Below are positions 1 through 9,237 of a DNA stretch of 64,000 nt, in pieces (within the stretch, counting starts at the first letter, position 1; each line of letters begins with the position of its first letter). The stretch is from Aliivibrio sp. 1S175 (GTDB taxonomy: Bacteria > Pseudomonadota > Gammaproteobacteria > Enterobacterales > Vibrionaceae), in NCBI RefSeq assembly GCF_001690985.1, contig NZ_MAJS01000011.1, positions 121,796-185,795 on the forward strand, read 5' to 3'. A program made the translations under genes and the position numbers. The notes beneath the pieces were generated by a model. The model searched no databases. It worked only from the letters and a program-made list of their open reading frames with translations, and was not told where the DNA came from.

Positions 1-327
1 ACAGGTAAAAAACCGAATGATGTTTCTGATCACCTGTTCTCACTTTGGAGTACTTATCAATTAGGTGACAACTGGCGATTGGGTGGTGGTGTGAAATACG
101 TAGGTGACCGTTATGCGGGTAATGATGAAGCTGTAGCTTTAGGCGATTACACCACCGTCGATTTGATGGCAGCATACACTACAGGCCGTCACAAAATCCA
201 AGCGAATGCTTATAACGTGTTGAATGAGGAATATATTCTGGGTGCGACGAATGGCAAGTCTGGTTTGAATCAGATCGGTTACGGTGCGCCAGCAGAATTC
301 ATGCTTAGTTACGGATACCAGTTCTAA
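1..327 (+). CDS. TonB-dependent siderophore receptor, C-terminal fragment
   Basis: The reading frame is open from the first base to a stop at 325-327, giving the last 108 residues of a protein that starts outside the window. It carries the usual final outer-membrane strands: alternating aromatic and polar residues, a late Y-N-V-L-N-E-E-Y motif typical of the last strands of TonB-dependent siderophore receptors, and a C-terminal Phe that BAM recognises. The substrate cannot be read from this fragment; ferrichrome- or coprogen-type hydroxamate receptors (FhuE/FpvA-like) are the closest style. A complete fec system follows 39 bp downstream on the same strand, so the region is an iron-uptake block. 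Confident of the family, unsure of the ligand. Confidence 0.85.
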   Translation, partial: TGKKPNDVSDHLFSLWSTYQLGDNWRLGGGVKYVGDRYAGNDEAVALGDYTTVDLMAAYTTGRHKIQANAYNVLNEEYILGATNGKSGLNQIGYGAPAEFMLSYGYQF

Positions 328-366
328 AATCATTGCCCTTAACCTGCTTATATATAGGAGATTTTC

Positions 367-2502
367 ATGTTTTACCAGAATTTGGACGGTAAACTTCAAA
401 TACAACCCCAAGTACAATTTAAGCTGCGCCTGAGTGTACTTGCGGCAGCCATCGCATCAGTAACTTCCATGAATGCATTCGCTGCATCAGAACCTAAAAC
501 GACAACTATGGAAACGATTGTCGTGACTGCGAGTTTAATCGATAACTCAGAAGTCGAGGATGTGAAAGAGTATCCGGGAGCTCGTACTGTTCTTACTAAT
601 GAGCAAATTAAAAAGACCGCTGCGCGCTCTATTGATTCAGCATTTCAAAGCGTTCCTGGAATTAAAGTTCAAGATGAAACTGGCACGGGTGTTCTACCTA
701 ACATCTCGGTGCGCGGCTTAAAAGCAAGCCGCAGTGGTCATGCTCAATTTCTAATGGATGGTGTCCCACTAACGTTGGCACCTTATGGTCACCCCGGACA
801 GTCGATTTTCCCTGCAACACTGTCTATGCTTGACCGAATAGATATTGTACGTGGCGGTGCTGCCGTACAGTACGGACCGAACAACGTTGGTGGTGTGATC
901 AACTTGGTGACAAAGCCTATCCCAAACTCTTGGGAAACTGAAATCAGTAATCGCCTCACTGTATTTGAAGATGGTGATACACCACTTAACGATTTTTATT
1001 TGCGCACCGGTGGTTGGTTAACAGATACGCTTGCATTACAACTAGAAGGTAACTTTTTAAAAGGCGAAAGTTTCCGTGAACACTCTGATACTGAGGTAAA
1101 AAACTTCCAAGCTAAAGTGCAATGGCTGATGAGTGATACTCAGGAACTACAAGCTTTCATTCAGCGCTATGATGCCGACACGCAAATGCCAGGAGCGCTA
1201 TCACCAGAAGATTATAAGAATGATCGAACTCAATCAAAACGACCTTATGACGAGTACCAAGGCTCATCAACGCGTTGGAGCGTGAAATACCTGCAAGACT
1301 TGAATATTGCGGATAGCGCTGAATTGGAAGTGCTGACATTTGGTCATAATTCTGAACGATTCTTCCAATGGGGGTTTAATGGCGCGGGTGGTCATTGGGC
1401 GGATCCAGCATTACCCTCAACCGATATTCGTACTTCACCGCGTGAGTTTACCGTTTATGGTGTAGAACCTAAATTAGCGATGTACTTTGACAGCAACACA
1501 GTGACGCAAAACTTAATTGTGGGTGCGCGCTACGTCAATGAAAATATCGATTACAAGCTGACTCAAACTCCAATTGCGGGTGGTGCGACAAGTGTACCTC
1601 GTGATTGGCATCTTGATACCGATGCTTTTGCAGGTTACATCAGCAATGAAATTGGCCTATTTAATGATGCATTAAAGGTAACGCCGGGCATCCGCTACGA
1701 GTCAGTTGATATGAAATTCGATGATCTGGGTAAAGCGCAGAGTACAGATAATAAGGTAACAGAATGGTTGCCGGGTTTAACGGTGGCGTACCATCTAACG
1801 GAACAATGGGTCGGTTATGTTAACGCACAGAAGTCTTTGCGTGCACCACAAATTGCTTATATCCGTGGTTTAGGTGAAAAGGGCAGTGAACTGGCATGGA
1901 ACTATGAACTGGGTGCTCGTTACAATCAAGATTCAACCAGTTTTAGTGCAGCACTTTATCGCATTGATTTTAAAGATCAGTTGCAATGGCAAAGTGCGAC
2001 GCAAACTTTTGATAATATTGGTAAAACGCTTCACCAAGGTATTGAAATTTCTGGTCGTTATATTCCCCAAAAACTTCAAGCTCTGAGCTTAGGTGCTAGC
2101 TATAACTACTTGGATGCGACTATGGAAGAAGATGGCACAAATAAAGGCAATCAACTTCCTTACACATCTAAACACCAACTGAATTGGGATGCAACTTACG
2201 CCTTTATGGGGGTAGACACTACGCTATCTGGTTACTATTTCAGTGAGGCTTACTCTGATAATGCGAACACAAGCGCTGAGGATGCAACGGGTGCGAAAGG
2301 TAAAGTACCTGCCTACATGGTATGGAATTTCAATCTAGGTTCCGATTTATATAAGGATGAAAATGGCAAGCTACGCATGAATGTCGCGGTGAACAACCTG
2401 CTTGATGAGGATTACTATTTCCGTGGTATTGATACTAGCCCTGTAGGTCGTTATCCCGCTCCAGGACGATCTTACACTTTGGATCTAAATTACCAGTTTT
2501 AG
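367..2502 (+). CDS. fecA: FecA-like TonB-dependent outer-membrane receptor (ferric citrate)
   Basis: 711 residues, start supported by AGGAG at 356-360. A long n-region and hydrophobic stretch end at an A-F-A signal-peptidase site near residue 39. A TonB box (ETIVV) lies near residue 50, followed by the plug with motifs such as VRGL, LMDG and NNVGGVINL, then the 22-strand barrel ending in Y-Q-F. The plug resembles E. coli FecA, and the fecBCDE transporter follows directly, which supports ferric citrate as ligand. Unlike E. coli FecA there is no N-terminal STN signalling domain, and no fecI or fecR is visible, so surface signalling is unlikely; Fur control is inferred only. Other ferric chelates are possible substrates. 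Confidence 0.88.
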   Translation: MFYQNLDGKLQIQPQVQFKLRLSVLAAAIASVTSMNAFAASEPKTTTMETIVVTASLIDNSEVEDVKEYPGARTVLTNEQIKKTAARSIDSAFQSVPGIKVQDETGTGVLPNISVRGLKASRSGHAQFLMDGVPLTLAPYGHPGQSIFPATLSMLDRIDIVRGGAAVQYGPNNVGGVINLVTKPIPNSWETEISNRLTVFEDGDTPLNDFYLRTGGWLTDTLALQLEGNFLKGESFREHSDTEVKNFQAKVQWLMSDTQELQAFIQRYDADTQMPGALSPEDYKNDRTQSKRPYDEYQGSSTRWSVKYLQDLNIADSAELEVLTFGHNSERFFQWGFNGAGGHWADPALPSTDIRTSPREFTVYGVEPKLAMYFDSNTVTQNLIVGARYVNENIDYKLTQTPIAGGATSVPRDWHLDTDAFAGYISNEIGLFNDALKVTPGIRYESVDMKFDDLGKAQSTDNKVTEWLPGLTVAYHLTEQWVGYVNAQKSLRAPQIAYIRGLGEKGSELAWNYELGARYNQDSTSFSAALYRIDFKDQLQWQSATQTFDNIGKTLHQGIEISGRYIPQKLQALSLGASYNYLDATMEEDGTNKGNQLPYTSKHQLNWDATYAFMGVDTTLSGYYFSEAYSDNANTSAEDATGAKGKVPAYMVWNFNLGSDLYKDENGKLRMNVAVNNLLDEDYYFRGIDTSPVGRYPAPGRSYTLDLNYQF

Positions 2503-2532
2503 AGCGTAACTAATTGAAACTAAATATAAATA

Positions 2533-2560
2533 AAAGTCGCCAATAATAATTGGTGACTTT
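2533..2560 (+). terminator. Hairpin between fecA and fecB
   Basis: Twelve-base arms at 2533-2544 and 2549-2560 with one G-U pair and a four-base loop. Only a short T run follows, so it may be a leaky terminator or a processing/stability stem that sets receptor versus transporter levels. Confidence 0.55.
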
Positions 2561-2589
2561 AACCGCTTTAGTGTTAAGGAAAATTAAAT

Positions 2590-3513
2590 ATGAAAAACAA
2601 TTCTCGATTCTTGTCATTGAACGGATTGGTGGTAATTTTCACTTCATTATTTTTCAGCTTGCTCTCATTTTCGAGTTCAGCAAGCTCGCGAGTAATACAA
2701 GACGAGCAAGGTCAGTTTGAGATCGCCACAACGCCACAACGTATTGTCGTGTTGGAATTTTCATTTGTGGATGCCTTAGCTGCTGTGGGGGTTTCTCCTG
2801 TTGGTGTGGCTGACGACAATGATGCTTCGCGAGTGATTCCTGCGGTGCGTGAATTGATTCAACCATGGAAATCGGTTGGTATGCGTTCTCAACCGAGCTT
2901 AGAAGCCATTGCAGTATTAAAGCCCGAGCTGATCATTGCTGATGCTGAGCGCCATCGTACGGTCTATCAAGATTTACAACGCATCGCGCCTACACTACTG
3001 TTAAAAAGCCGAGGTGAGACTTATCAAGAGAATTTGAAGTCCGCACTCAAGATTGGAATAGCTGTTGATAGGCAATCAGAGATGGAGCTGAGAATTCAAC
3101 AGCATCAACAGGCGATGGCTGACTTCAAAAGTCATTTTTCCCTTAAGGAAACCATCCAATTTGCGGTGGTGTCGGACAAAGGTATGTGGTTACATAGCCC
3201 TGCCTCTTACGCAGGAGGAGTGCTCACCGCATTGGGCATTGCCAGTCCACTTGTTGCATCAACAGAAAAAGCGTATTTACCAACCAGTTTTGAGTTATTA
3301 CTGAAAACCAACCCAGATTGGCTACTTCTAGGGGCTTATTCTCATCCGAATATTGTCGACGATTGGCGAAAAAATTCGCTATTTAATGCACTAACATCGG
3401 AGAAAAAGAAACAACTTGTCGAGGTTTCACCAGAGCTTTGGTCATTGAATCGAGGTATGTTGGCTGCTGAGCAAATAGCTCGAAATCTTGAGCAGATTTT
3501 GGATCGATCATGA
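2590..3513 (+). CDS. fecB: FecB-like periplasmic ferric citrate-binding protein
   Basis: 307 residues, start ATG after an AAGGA-rich leader. It has a hydrophobic signal peptide ending near residue 31 and no lipobox, so it is a soluble periplasmic protein. The mature part is a class III (helical backbone) metal-chelate binding protein: TPQRIVVLE near residue 48, ADDND near 79, [16 protein letters not shown] motif near 101. These match E. coli FecB closely. It hands the chelate to FecCD. The gene ends 4 bases into fecC (ATGA-type overlap), so translation is coupled. Function is confident from both sequence style and gene order. Confidence 0.92.
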   Translation: MKNNSRFLSLNGLVVIFTSLFFSLLSFSSSASSRVIQDEQGQFEIATTPQRIVVLEFSFVDALAAVGVSPVGVADDNDASRVIPAVRELIQPWKSVGMRSQPSLEAIAVLKPELIIADAERHRTVYQDLQRIAPTLLLKSRGETYQENLKSALKIGIAVDRQSEMELRIQQHQQAMADFKSHFSLKETIQFAVVSDKGMWLHSPASYAGGVLTALGIASPLVASTEKAYLPTSFELLLKTNPDWLLLGAYSHPNIVDDWRKNSLFNALTSEKKKQLVEVSPELWSLNRGMLAAEQIARNLEQILDRS

Positions 3514-4559
3514 GCTCTTTGCTGCTTTCTGGTAGTAAACTTGATATTAAGAACCAACGTCAGTCGATACTTCAGTGGCGAGGGCTCTTGTTTACGATGC
3601 TGGTATCGAGCCTAGCGCTCTCTGGTTACATGGCTTCTATGTTGGGGTGGTCTAATTTCTCGCTAACGTTTAATGATTTGATTCAGTACTGGTTTACGTT
3701 TGATGAAAGTAATATGACTCATCAAATCTTAGCGACATTAAGAGCGCCAAGAGCTTACGCAGGATTATTGATTGGGGCGAGTTTGGCTGTTTCGGGGTTA
3801 TTGATGCAGGGATTAACGCGTAACCCGCTCGCGTCTCCTTCGATTCTCGGGATTAACGCTGGTGCCGCTTGTTTTATGGCGTTAGCCGCAATTGGTATAC
3901 CTTTGGTTAGTGCAATCAATCCAATCCTTAATGCCGTTTGTGGTGCGTTATTAAGTGGTGTTACCGTGATGCTTCTCGGGGGATTTTTTTCTTCTCGTTC
4001 ACATCCTTTACGTTTGATTCTGGCTGGTATTGCCATCAGCGCATTACTTGTTAGTTTAACGCGAGCGGCACTGATCCTTGCTGATGATATGGCTTATAGC
4101 GTGTTGCACTGGCTTACAGGCTCATTGTCTAGTGTGAACTCTGAACAATGGCAGCAGCTTTGGCCGCCAGTATTGATTGGTTTGATATTAGCAATGAGTC
4201 TTGCTCGTAACCTTAATTTGTTGGCTCTTGGAGAAGAAGTTGCCGTTGGATTGGGGAGCAACATTTGGCTTACTCGTATTGTTAGCGGAATGACTATTGT
4301 GCTACTTGCTGGTTCGAGTGTTGCTATTGCTGGGCCTATTGGTTTTGTGGGTTTATTAGTCCCTCATCTTGTTAGGCCTATAGTGGGTCATAATTACCAT
4401 TTACTTATTCCAATTTCCGCATTGGTTGGCGCAGCGTTGGTGGCATGGTCAGATGCGTTATCACGAGCAATTGCTTTTCCAACTGAAACGCCGGTTGGTG
4501 TTATTACCGCCTTGCTTGGAACGCCTTGTTTTATTTTGATTGCGACGAGGAGGTCATGA
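3510..4559 (+). CDS. fecC: FecC-like ferric citrate ABC permease
   Basis: 349 residues, a hydrophobic BtuC/FecCD-family permease with about nine to ten membrane segments in the inner membrane. Family signatures include GxxLAVSGxLMQG near residue 90, RNPLASP just after it, and the [12 protein letters not shown] coupling segment near residue 270 that contacts the ATPase. The start overlaps the end of fecB. It pairs with FecD to form the channel. There is a short hydrophilic N-terminal extension, about 25 residues before the first membrane segment; an internal start cannot be ruled out. Confidence 0.92.
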   Translation: MSSLLLSGSKLDIKNQRQSILQWRGLLFTMLVSSLALSGYMASMLGWSNFSLTFNDLIQYWFTFDESNMTHQILATLRAPRAYAGLLIGASLAVSGLLMQGLTRNPLASPSILGINAGAACFMALAAIGIPLVSAINPILNAVCGALLSGVTVMLLGGFFSSRSHPLRLILAGIAISALLVSLTRAALILADDMAYSVLHWLTGSLSSVNSEQWQQLWPPVLIGLILAMSLARNLNLLALGEEVAVGLGSNIWLTRIVSGMTIVLLAGSSVAIAGPIGFVGLLVPHLVRPIVGHNYHLLIPISALVGAALVAWSDALSRAIAFPTETPVGVITALLGTPCFILIATRRS

Positions 4560-5530
4560 TGATTCGCCAGACGAAGATTCTCTTGTTGTTTGGAGTGCTA
4601 GTGATAGTGGCATCCACAGGTTTGTTTATTGGTGCAGCTTCACTTTCTGTATCTCAAGTTGTTGAACATTTAATAACATTTTCCAATGACGATTTTATTA
4701 TTCATCAATACCGATTTCCACGTATGTTGCTTGCCATTGGTGTGGGAGCAGGGTTAGGGCTCTCTGGCGTATTAGTTCAAGGAGTGATACGTAATCCGCT
4801 AGCATCCCCTGATCTAATGGGTATCAGTGCAGGAGCTGGACTTGCCGCGACAGCGAGTTTAGTTTTGTTTCCTAATGCACCAGTTAGTATGCTTCCTCTG
4901 ATTGCAATGTTCGGTGGGGTTTTCGCCGCTGTGCTGATTGCAGCACTGGCATGGTGGACAAAACCAACCCCTGCAAAATTAGCGTTAATTGGTATTGCAG
5001 TGAGTGCATTTCTTGCTAGTAGCATCGACTTCTTACTTGTCACTAATCCCATTGAGATCAACACGGCGATGGTATGGCTAACAGGTAGCCTTTGGGGGCG
5101 AAACTGGCAACAAGTGCCCTTTATTTGGAGTGCATTACTCTTGCTATTGCCAATCGCGTTTTGGTTGGCTTGGCGTTTGGATGTGATGGGACTTGGGGAA
5201 GAAAGTGCGACAACACTTGGTACTAAACCAAAACAGATACAGGCTTTCGCGTTGTTGGCCGCAGTATTACTTGCCAGTATCAGTGTTTCGGTTGCAGGGA
5301 CGATCAGTTTTGTGGGTTTATTAGCTCCTCATTTAGCTCGTTTATTATTTGGACACAATCATAAATTATTGGTCCCTAGCTCTGCATTGTTAGGCGCGAT
5401 TCTAGTGACTTGTGCTGACGGACTGGCAAGAGGATTACAACCACCGATTGAACTGCCTGCTGGTGTACTTACCTCTGTGATTGGCGCGCCTTATTTCATC
5501 TTTCTTATTTATCGTTATCGAGGTTGGTAA
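4556..5530 (+). CDS. fecD: FecD-like ferric citrate ABC permease
   Basis: Second BtuC/FecCD-type permease, 324 residues from the ATG at 4556. This start is preferred over an upstream ATG at 4526 because GAGGAGG at 4547-4553 sits immediately before it and because it gives the compact overlap with the fecC stop. Motifs include GLSGVLVQG, RNPLASPDLMG and GTISFVGLLAPHLARLLFG, the last being the coupling segment for FecE. Together with FecC it forms the heterodimeric inner-membrane channel. The end lies immediately before fecE. Confidence 0.92.
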   Translation: MMIRQTKILLLFGVLVIVASTGLFIGAASLSVSQVVEHLITFSNDDFIIHQYRFPRMLLAIGVGAGLGLSGVLVQGVIRNPLASPDLMGISAGAGLAATASLVLFPNAPVSMLPLIAMFGGVFAAVLIAALAWWTKPTPAKLALIGIAVSAFLASSIDFLLVTNPIEINTAMVWLTGSLWGRNWQQVPFIWSALLLLLPIAFWLAWRLDVMGLGEESATTLGTKPKQIQAFALLAAVLLASISVSVAGTISFVGLLAPHLARLLFGHNHKLLVPSSALLGAILVTCADGLARGLQPPIELPAGVLTSVIGAPYFIFLIYRYRGW

Positions 5531-5532
5531 CC

Positions 5533-6297
5533 ATGCTTGAAACACAGAACCTTTCCGTCGCGTACGGCAAACAAACAATTATACCGAACCTTTCGGTTTC
5601 AATTCCTAAGGGAAAAATTACCGCCTTAATTGGACCAAATGGATGTGGTAAATCCACCTTGCTAAAAACCTTGGTTAGAATTAATAAACCAATAGCAGGA
5701 GATGTACTGTTTGAAAATAAATCGTTATCTACCTATGGTGATAAAATACTCGCACGCTCGTTGTCACTCTTACCACAAATATTGATAAATCCGGAGGGAA
5801 TTACAGTAAGAAAATTGGTCGAGTATGGTCGCTCTCCTTATGTATCTCACTGGGGAAGATTAGGGCAAGAAGATCAATTAATTGTCGAACAAGCGATGCG
5901 CGATACAGGCGTATTTGAGTTTGCAGATAAACCCGTAGAATCACTGTCTGGTGGTCAACGTCAAAGAGCATGGATTGCGATGGTGATAGCGCAAGATACG
6001 GATGTTGTGATGCTCGATGAACCAACAACCTACCTTGATATGTCGCACCAAGTTGAATTAATGAATTTGATGCAGCAGATGAATGCCAAAGGAAAAACGG
6101 TGGTTGTTGTACTACATGATCTCAATCAAGCGTGCCGATACTGCGATCACTTAGTCGTCTTAGACCAAGGACGCCTCGTTACCGAAGGATCACCCGATCA
6201 GGTGCTGACAGAAAATATGCTCAGTTCTGTTTTCGATCTCAAAGCTCGTGTATTTCGTGACCCTATTTCAAATACGCCGATGTGTGTGGCGATTTAG
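5533..6297 (+). CDS. fecE: FecE-like ATPase of the ferric citrate ABC transporter
   Basis: 254 residues from ATG 5533, preferred to a TTG at 5524 because GAGG at 5520-5523 is well spaced. Walker A is GPNGCGKST (near residue 35), the signature is LSGGQRQRAW, Walker B is VVMLDEPTTYLD, and the H-loop is VVLHDLNQ. This is a FepC/FecE-type ATPase powering FecCD. It ends the fec operon; there is no strong U-tract terminator after it, only the inverted repeat at 6352-6386. Confidence 0.93.
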   Translation: MLETQNLSVAYGKQTIIPNLSVSIPKGKITALIGPNGCGKSTLLKTLVRINKPIAGDVLFENKSLSTYGDKILARSLSLLPQILINPEGITVRKLVEYGRSPYVSHWGRLGQEDQLIVEQAMRDTGVFEFADKPVESLSGGQRQRAWIAMVIAQDTDVVMLDEPTTYLDMSHQVELMNLMQQMNAKGKTVVVVLHDLNQACRYCDHLVVLDQGRLVTEGSPDQVLTENMLSSVFDLKARVFRDPISNTPMCVAI

Positions 6298-6351
6298 TTT
6301 TGGCTAATTATCGGTAATGAATAATCGTTATACGACGTGAATCACGTTTGA

Positions 6352-6386
6352 GTTGTACTTACCCTCACAGAAAAGATAAGTACAAC
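6352..6386. repeat. Ten-base perfect inverted repeat between fecE and the DUF2797 gene
   Basis: Arms at 6352-6361 and 6377-6386 are exact reverse complements with a 15-base loop. It lies between two convergent genes, where a terminator is expected, but neither side has a good T run. It could be a weak bidirectional terminator or an RNA-stability stem. Confidence 0.5.
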
Positions 6387-6402
6387 CGGACTGACTTGAA
6401 AG

Positions 6403-7230
6403 TTACGCTGTCACTGTTACTTCATAAGACCCGAATTTGCGAATATTAATCACTCCGGTATCAAACAGAAGATATTGGCCTTTAATGCCATTTAATACAC
6501 CCGTAACTTCAGGGTTCTTATCAAAGTTATGACTGACTATTTTGACGGGAAACTCGTTAACAGGGAAGGTAATATCTAGAATGTTTTCGTCCAGTAGTTC
6601 AACGGAATCGTTACCGTGCTCTGCTTGAATTTTAGCTATCGCGTCTTCAATTTGTGGTAATAGTTCTAATGCTGCTTCTTTTAGAGCAAGTGGTTCATTA
6701 TTACCTTTTAGAAGTGTGCGCCAATTGGTTTTATCTGCAATCAGCTTGGCTAATTCAATTTCAACCAAACCTGAAATTAAGCGGTTTTTAACTTTAGCGA
6801 TAGGTAAGCCCTGCGTAGCCCCTTGATCAATCCAGCGAGTCGGGATTTGTGTATGGCGAGTAATACCAACTTTTAAACTTGATGTGTTTGATAAATAAAC
6901 GTAATGATCTACAAAACAGTTATCTTCTCCCCATTGAGGCTCACGGCAAGTGCCTTCTGCAAAATGACAGGTTTCAGGTTTCATTATGCACATATCACAA
7001 CTTGCTAATTTTCTCATGCAAACAAAACAGTGACCTTGTGAATAGCTTTTCTTGGTTTTTTTTCCACAAGAGCAACAAAAGATATTGCCCGTATGAGTTA
7101 GGGTGAGCGTTTTACCAATGAAGGCGTTAAGTTCAATTTCTTCATCACCGACAGGTAAACGATATTGAACTTCACCATCAAGCAGTGATGCTCGCATTTT
7201 TGCTAGTGTTCCAGTAATTTGAATGCTCAT
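6403..7230 (-). CDS. DUF2797 family zinc-cluster protein
   Basis: 275 residues. The first ~45 residues are a small beta region. Residues ~50-105 hold a dense Cys cluster (CCSCG, then CFVC, CDMC, and further single Cys and His) that looks like two zinc fingers. The rest is mixed alpha/beta with a conserved YVYL...KVGITR segment reminiscent of a GIY-YIG-like start. This matches the DUF2797 family of gammaproteobacteria, whose function is not known to me. It stands alone, convergent with fecE and divergent from the helicase gene. The family call is confident; no role is proposed. Confidence 0.82.
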   Translation of the reverse strand: MSIQITGTLAKMRASLLDGEVQYRLPVGDEEIELNAFIGKTLTLTHTGNIFCCSCGKKTKKSYSQGHCFVCMRKLASCDMCIMKPETCHFAEGTCREPQWGEDNCFVDHYVYLSNTSSLKVGITRHTQIPTRWIDQGATQGLPIAKVKNRLISGLVEIELAKLIADKTNWRTLLKGNNEPLALKEAALELLPQIEDAIAKIQAEHGNDSVELLDENILDITFPVNEFPVKIVSHNFDKNPEVTGVLNGIKGQYLLFDTGVINIRKFGSYEVTVTA

Positions 7231-7401
7231 AGACTTTTTCTACTTTCTTTTTATTAGGTTAGGATTTTTATTTGTTAATTATATTGTAGCAAAGTGGTGG
7301 GAGAGTATATACCTAAGCAATTCTCTCTGAATTTAGTTCTTTAGTTCAATTAAGCATAGCCGTTCAAATGAAGATTTATATGCAAGGATAAACGACACTT
7401 A

Positions 7402-7410
7402 TGTTATAAT
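7402..7410 (+). promoter_or_regulatory. Extended -10 promoter for the DEAD-box helicase gene
   Basis: TGTTATAAT at 7402-7410 is a perfect extended -10 element. No good -35 is seen, as is common for this class. It would give a leader of about 60 bases containing a small hairpin (arms 7423-7427 and 7433-7437) before the TTG start at 7475. Confidence 0.55.
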
Positions 7411-7474
7411 GCGCCGCATTAGACCAGAATGACTGGTTATTCATCAATAATACTCGAAATCGGAGTGCAAGCTT

Positions 7475-8812
7475 TTGCAATTTAAAGATTTAGGTTTAGA
7501 TAATCGCCTATTAAAAAATCTCGCTCACCAGAACATCAAAAAACCAACAGAAATTCAGCGTAAAGCCGTACCTGTTGCGATGGCCGGTAAAGACATTCTT
7601 GCGTCATCAAAAACTGGTTCAGGTAAAACGTTAGCGTTTGTATTACCAATGCTTCATAAATCACTGAAATCAAAATCGTTCTCGAAGAATGATCCTCGTG
7701 CAGTGATCTTGGCACCAACGCGTGAATTAGCAAAACAAGTTTATACTCATCTCCGTAGTATGTTAGGTGGCTTAAGTTATGACGCAACCTTGATTACCGG
7801 TGGTGAAAACTTTAATGACCAAGTAAATGCATTACGTAAATTCCCTAAATTTATCGTAGCAACACCAGGGCGTTTAGCTGATCATTTAGAGCATCAATCT
7901 TTGTTCTTAAATGGCTTAGAAACGCTAATTCTTGATGAAGCAGACCGTATGCTTGATCTTGGCTTTGCTGAGCATTTACAAAAAATCCATAAAGCAGCAA
8001 ACCACCGTCGTCGTCAAACATTAATGTTCTCTGCAACATTAGACCACGACGCAGTGACTCAGTTTGCTGGCAATATGCTTGATAATCCTAAATTTGTTTC
8101 TGTTGGTTTATCAACAGATGAGCATACGGATATTACGCAAAGCTTTTACTTGTGCGATCATTTAGATCATAAACAAGCATTGTTAGATAAAATCATTGAA
8201 ACAGAAAAATATTTCCAAATCATGATTTTTACAGCGACTCGCTCTGACACTGATCGTTTAACCGAGCGACTTAATGAGCGTAAGCTTAAAGCAGTAGCAC
8301 TAAGTGGTGACATGAACCAAACCGCTCGTAATAACATCATGAGTCAGTTTGAACGTCGCGCACATAAAATTCTAGTTACGACGGACGTTGCTTCTCGTGG
8401 TTTAGATTTAACTAGCGTAACTCACGTTATCAACTTCGATATGCCAAAACATATGGAAGAATACGTTCACCGTGTTGGTCGTACTGGTCGTGCTGGTAAA
8501 AAAGGGACAGCAATCTCTTTAGTTGGTCCAAAAGACTGGGAAAGCTTTAAACGTATAGAAAACTTCTTACAGAAAGAATTAACGTTCTCTGTATTTGAAG
8601 ATCTAAAAGGTAAATTCAAAGGTCTTGTACCTAAGAAGAAACGTACGTTTGTTAAGAAAGACGACGCGAAGAAAAATACAGCAAAACGTGGAACTCATAA
8701 ACCAAAGGCTGCTAAGAAACGTGATAATTCATTCCACACAAATGTGGCAGTGGGTGATCAAGTATTTATGCCAAAGAAAAAGCCAAAAACATTGGTTGTT
8801 GATGACGAATAA
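7475..8812 (+). CDS. srmB: DEAD-box RNA helicase, SrmB-like
   Basis: 445 residues with a TTG start; CGGAG at 7461-7465 is well placed and no ATG fits the conserved N-terminal Q-motif region (PTEIQ). Helicase motifs in order: I SSKTGSGKT, Ia PTREL, Ib TPGR, II DEAD, III SAT, V around TTDVASRGLD, VI HRVGRTGRAG. The C-terminal ~70 residues are very basic, Lys-rich and low complexity, typical of helicases acting on rRNA. SrmB works in 50S ribosome assembly, especially in the cold; that role is by family analogy. Exact orthology among SrmB, RhlE and similar paralogues is not certain. Confidence 0.85.
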   Translation: MQFKDLGLDNRLLKNLAHQNIKKPTEIQRKAVPVAMAGKDILASSKTGSGKTLAFVLPMLHKSLKSKSFSKNDPRAVILAPTRELAKQVYTHLRSMLGGLSYDATLITGGENFNDQVNALRKFPKFIVATPGRLADHLEHQSLFLNGLETLILDEADRMLDLGFAEHLQKIHKAANHRRRQTLMFSATLDHDAVTQFAGNMLDNPKFVSVGLSTDEHTDITQSFYLCDHLDHKQALLDKIIETEKYFQIMIFTATRSDTDRLTERLNERKLKAVALSGDMNQTARNNIMSQFERRAHKILVTTDVASRGLDLTSVTHVINFDMPKHMEEYVHRVGRTGRAGKKGTAISLVGPKDWESFKRIENFLQKELTFSVFEDLKGKFKGLVPKKKRTFVKKDDAKKNTAKRGTHKPKAAKKRDNSFHTNVAVGDQVFMPKKKPKTLVVDDE

Positions 8813-8834
8813 AATAAGTATTTATTTTAGATAA

Positions 8835-8870
8835 AAAAATGGCTAATGAGGTATCTCATTAGCCATTTTT
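8835..8870. terminator. Bidirectional terminator between srmB and ppnP
   Basis: Sixteen-base perfect stem at 8835-8850 and 8855-8870 with a GTAT loop and A/T runs on both sides, between convergent genes. Confidence 0.9.
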
Positions 8871-8894
8871 GTACATTACATCATTAATATGAAA

Positions 8895-9176
8895 TTATAA
8901 GTATTCACATAAGTAAGCGGTTTCAATGCTCACTTTCACATCGAAAGATGAATTGCCTTCAACTGAAAAACTCTCTCCTGAAGAAAATACAACCCAATCA
9001 ATGTCTGTAGTACGTTTGATTTCTAACGCGCCAGTAACGACTGTCATTTTCTCTGCAGCATTTGTTCCAAATGTGTAGTTACCTGGTAACATAACGCCTA
9101 CAGAAATAGCATTGCTATTTTGTTCAAACCCAATTGATTTTACTTTATCTTCAAAATAGCTATTTACACTTAACAT
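8895..9176 (-). CDS. ppnP: Pyrimidine/purine nucleoside phosphorylase PpnP (YaiE/DUF1255)
   Basis: 93 residues, the usual size for this small cupin. It has the expected beta-rich pattern with NAISVGVMLPGNYTFGT-type motif, the EKMTVVTGALEIK strand and the late SFDVKV..AYLCEYL end that are characteristic of PpnP. The E. coli enzyme phosphorolyses many nucleosides to base and ribose-1-phosphate in the cytoplasm. It is last in a same-strand run araC - pstS - ppnP, with a 61-bp gap after pstS. The family is confident. Confidence 0.9.
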   Translation of the reverse strand: MLSVNSYFEDKVKSIGFEQNSNAISVGVMLPGNYTFGTNAAEKMTVVTGALEIKRTTDIDWVVFSSGESFSVEGNSSFDVKVSIETAYLCEYL

Positions 9177-9237
9177 GACGCATCCTTGTAATTAAATTCA
9201 ATTTAACAATAGGTTATTCATTGTTTTTTTTCAACTG

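Noticed and set aside
2550..2563. Fourteen-base match with 60513-60526 (TTGGTGACTTTAAC)
   Set aside because: At 2550 it is one arm of the fecA-fecB hairpin; only 14 bases match, so chance is likely.
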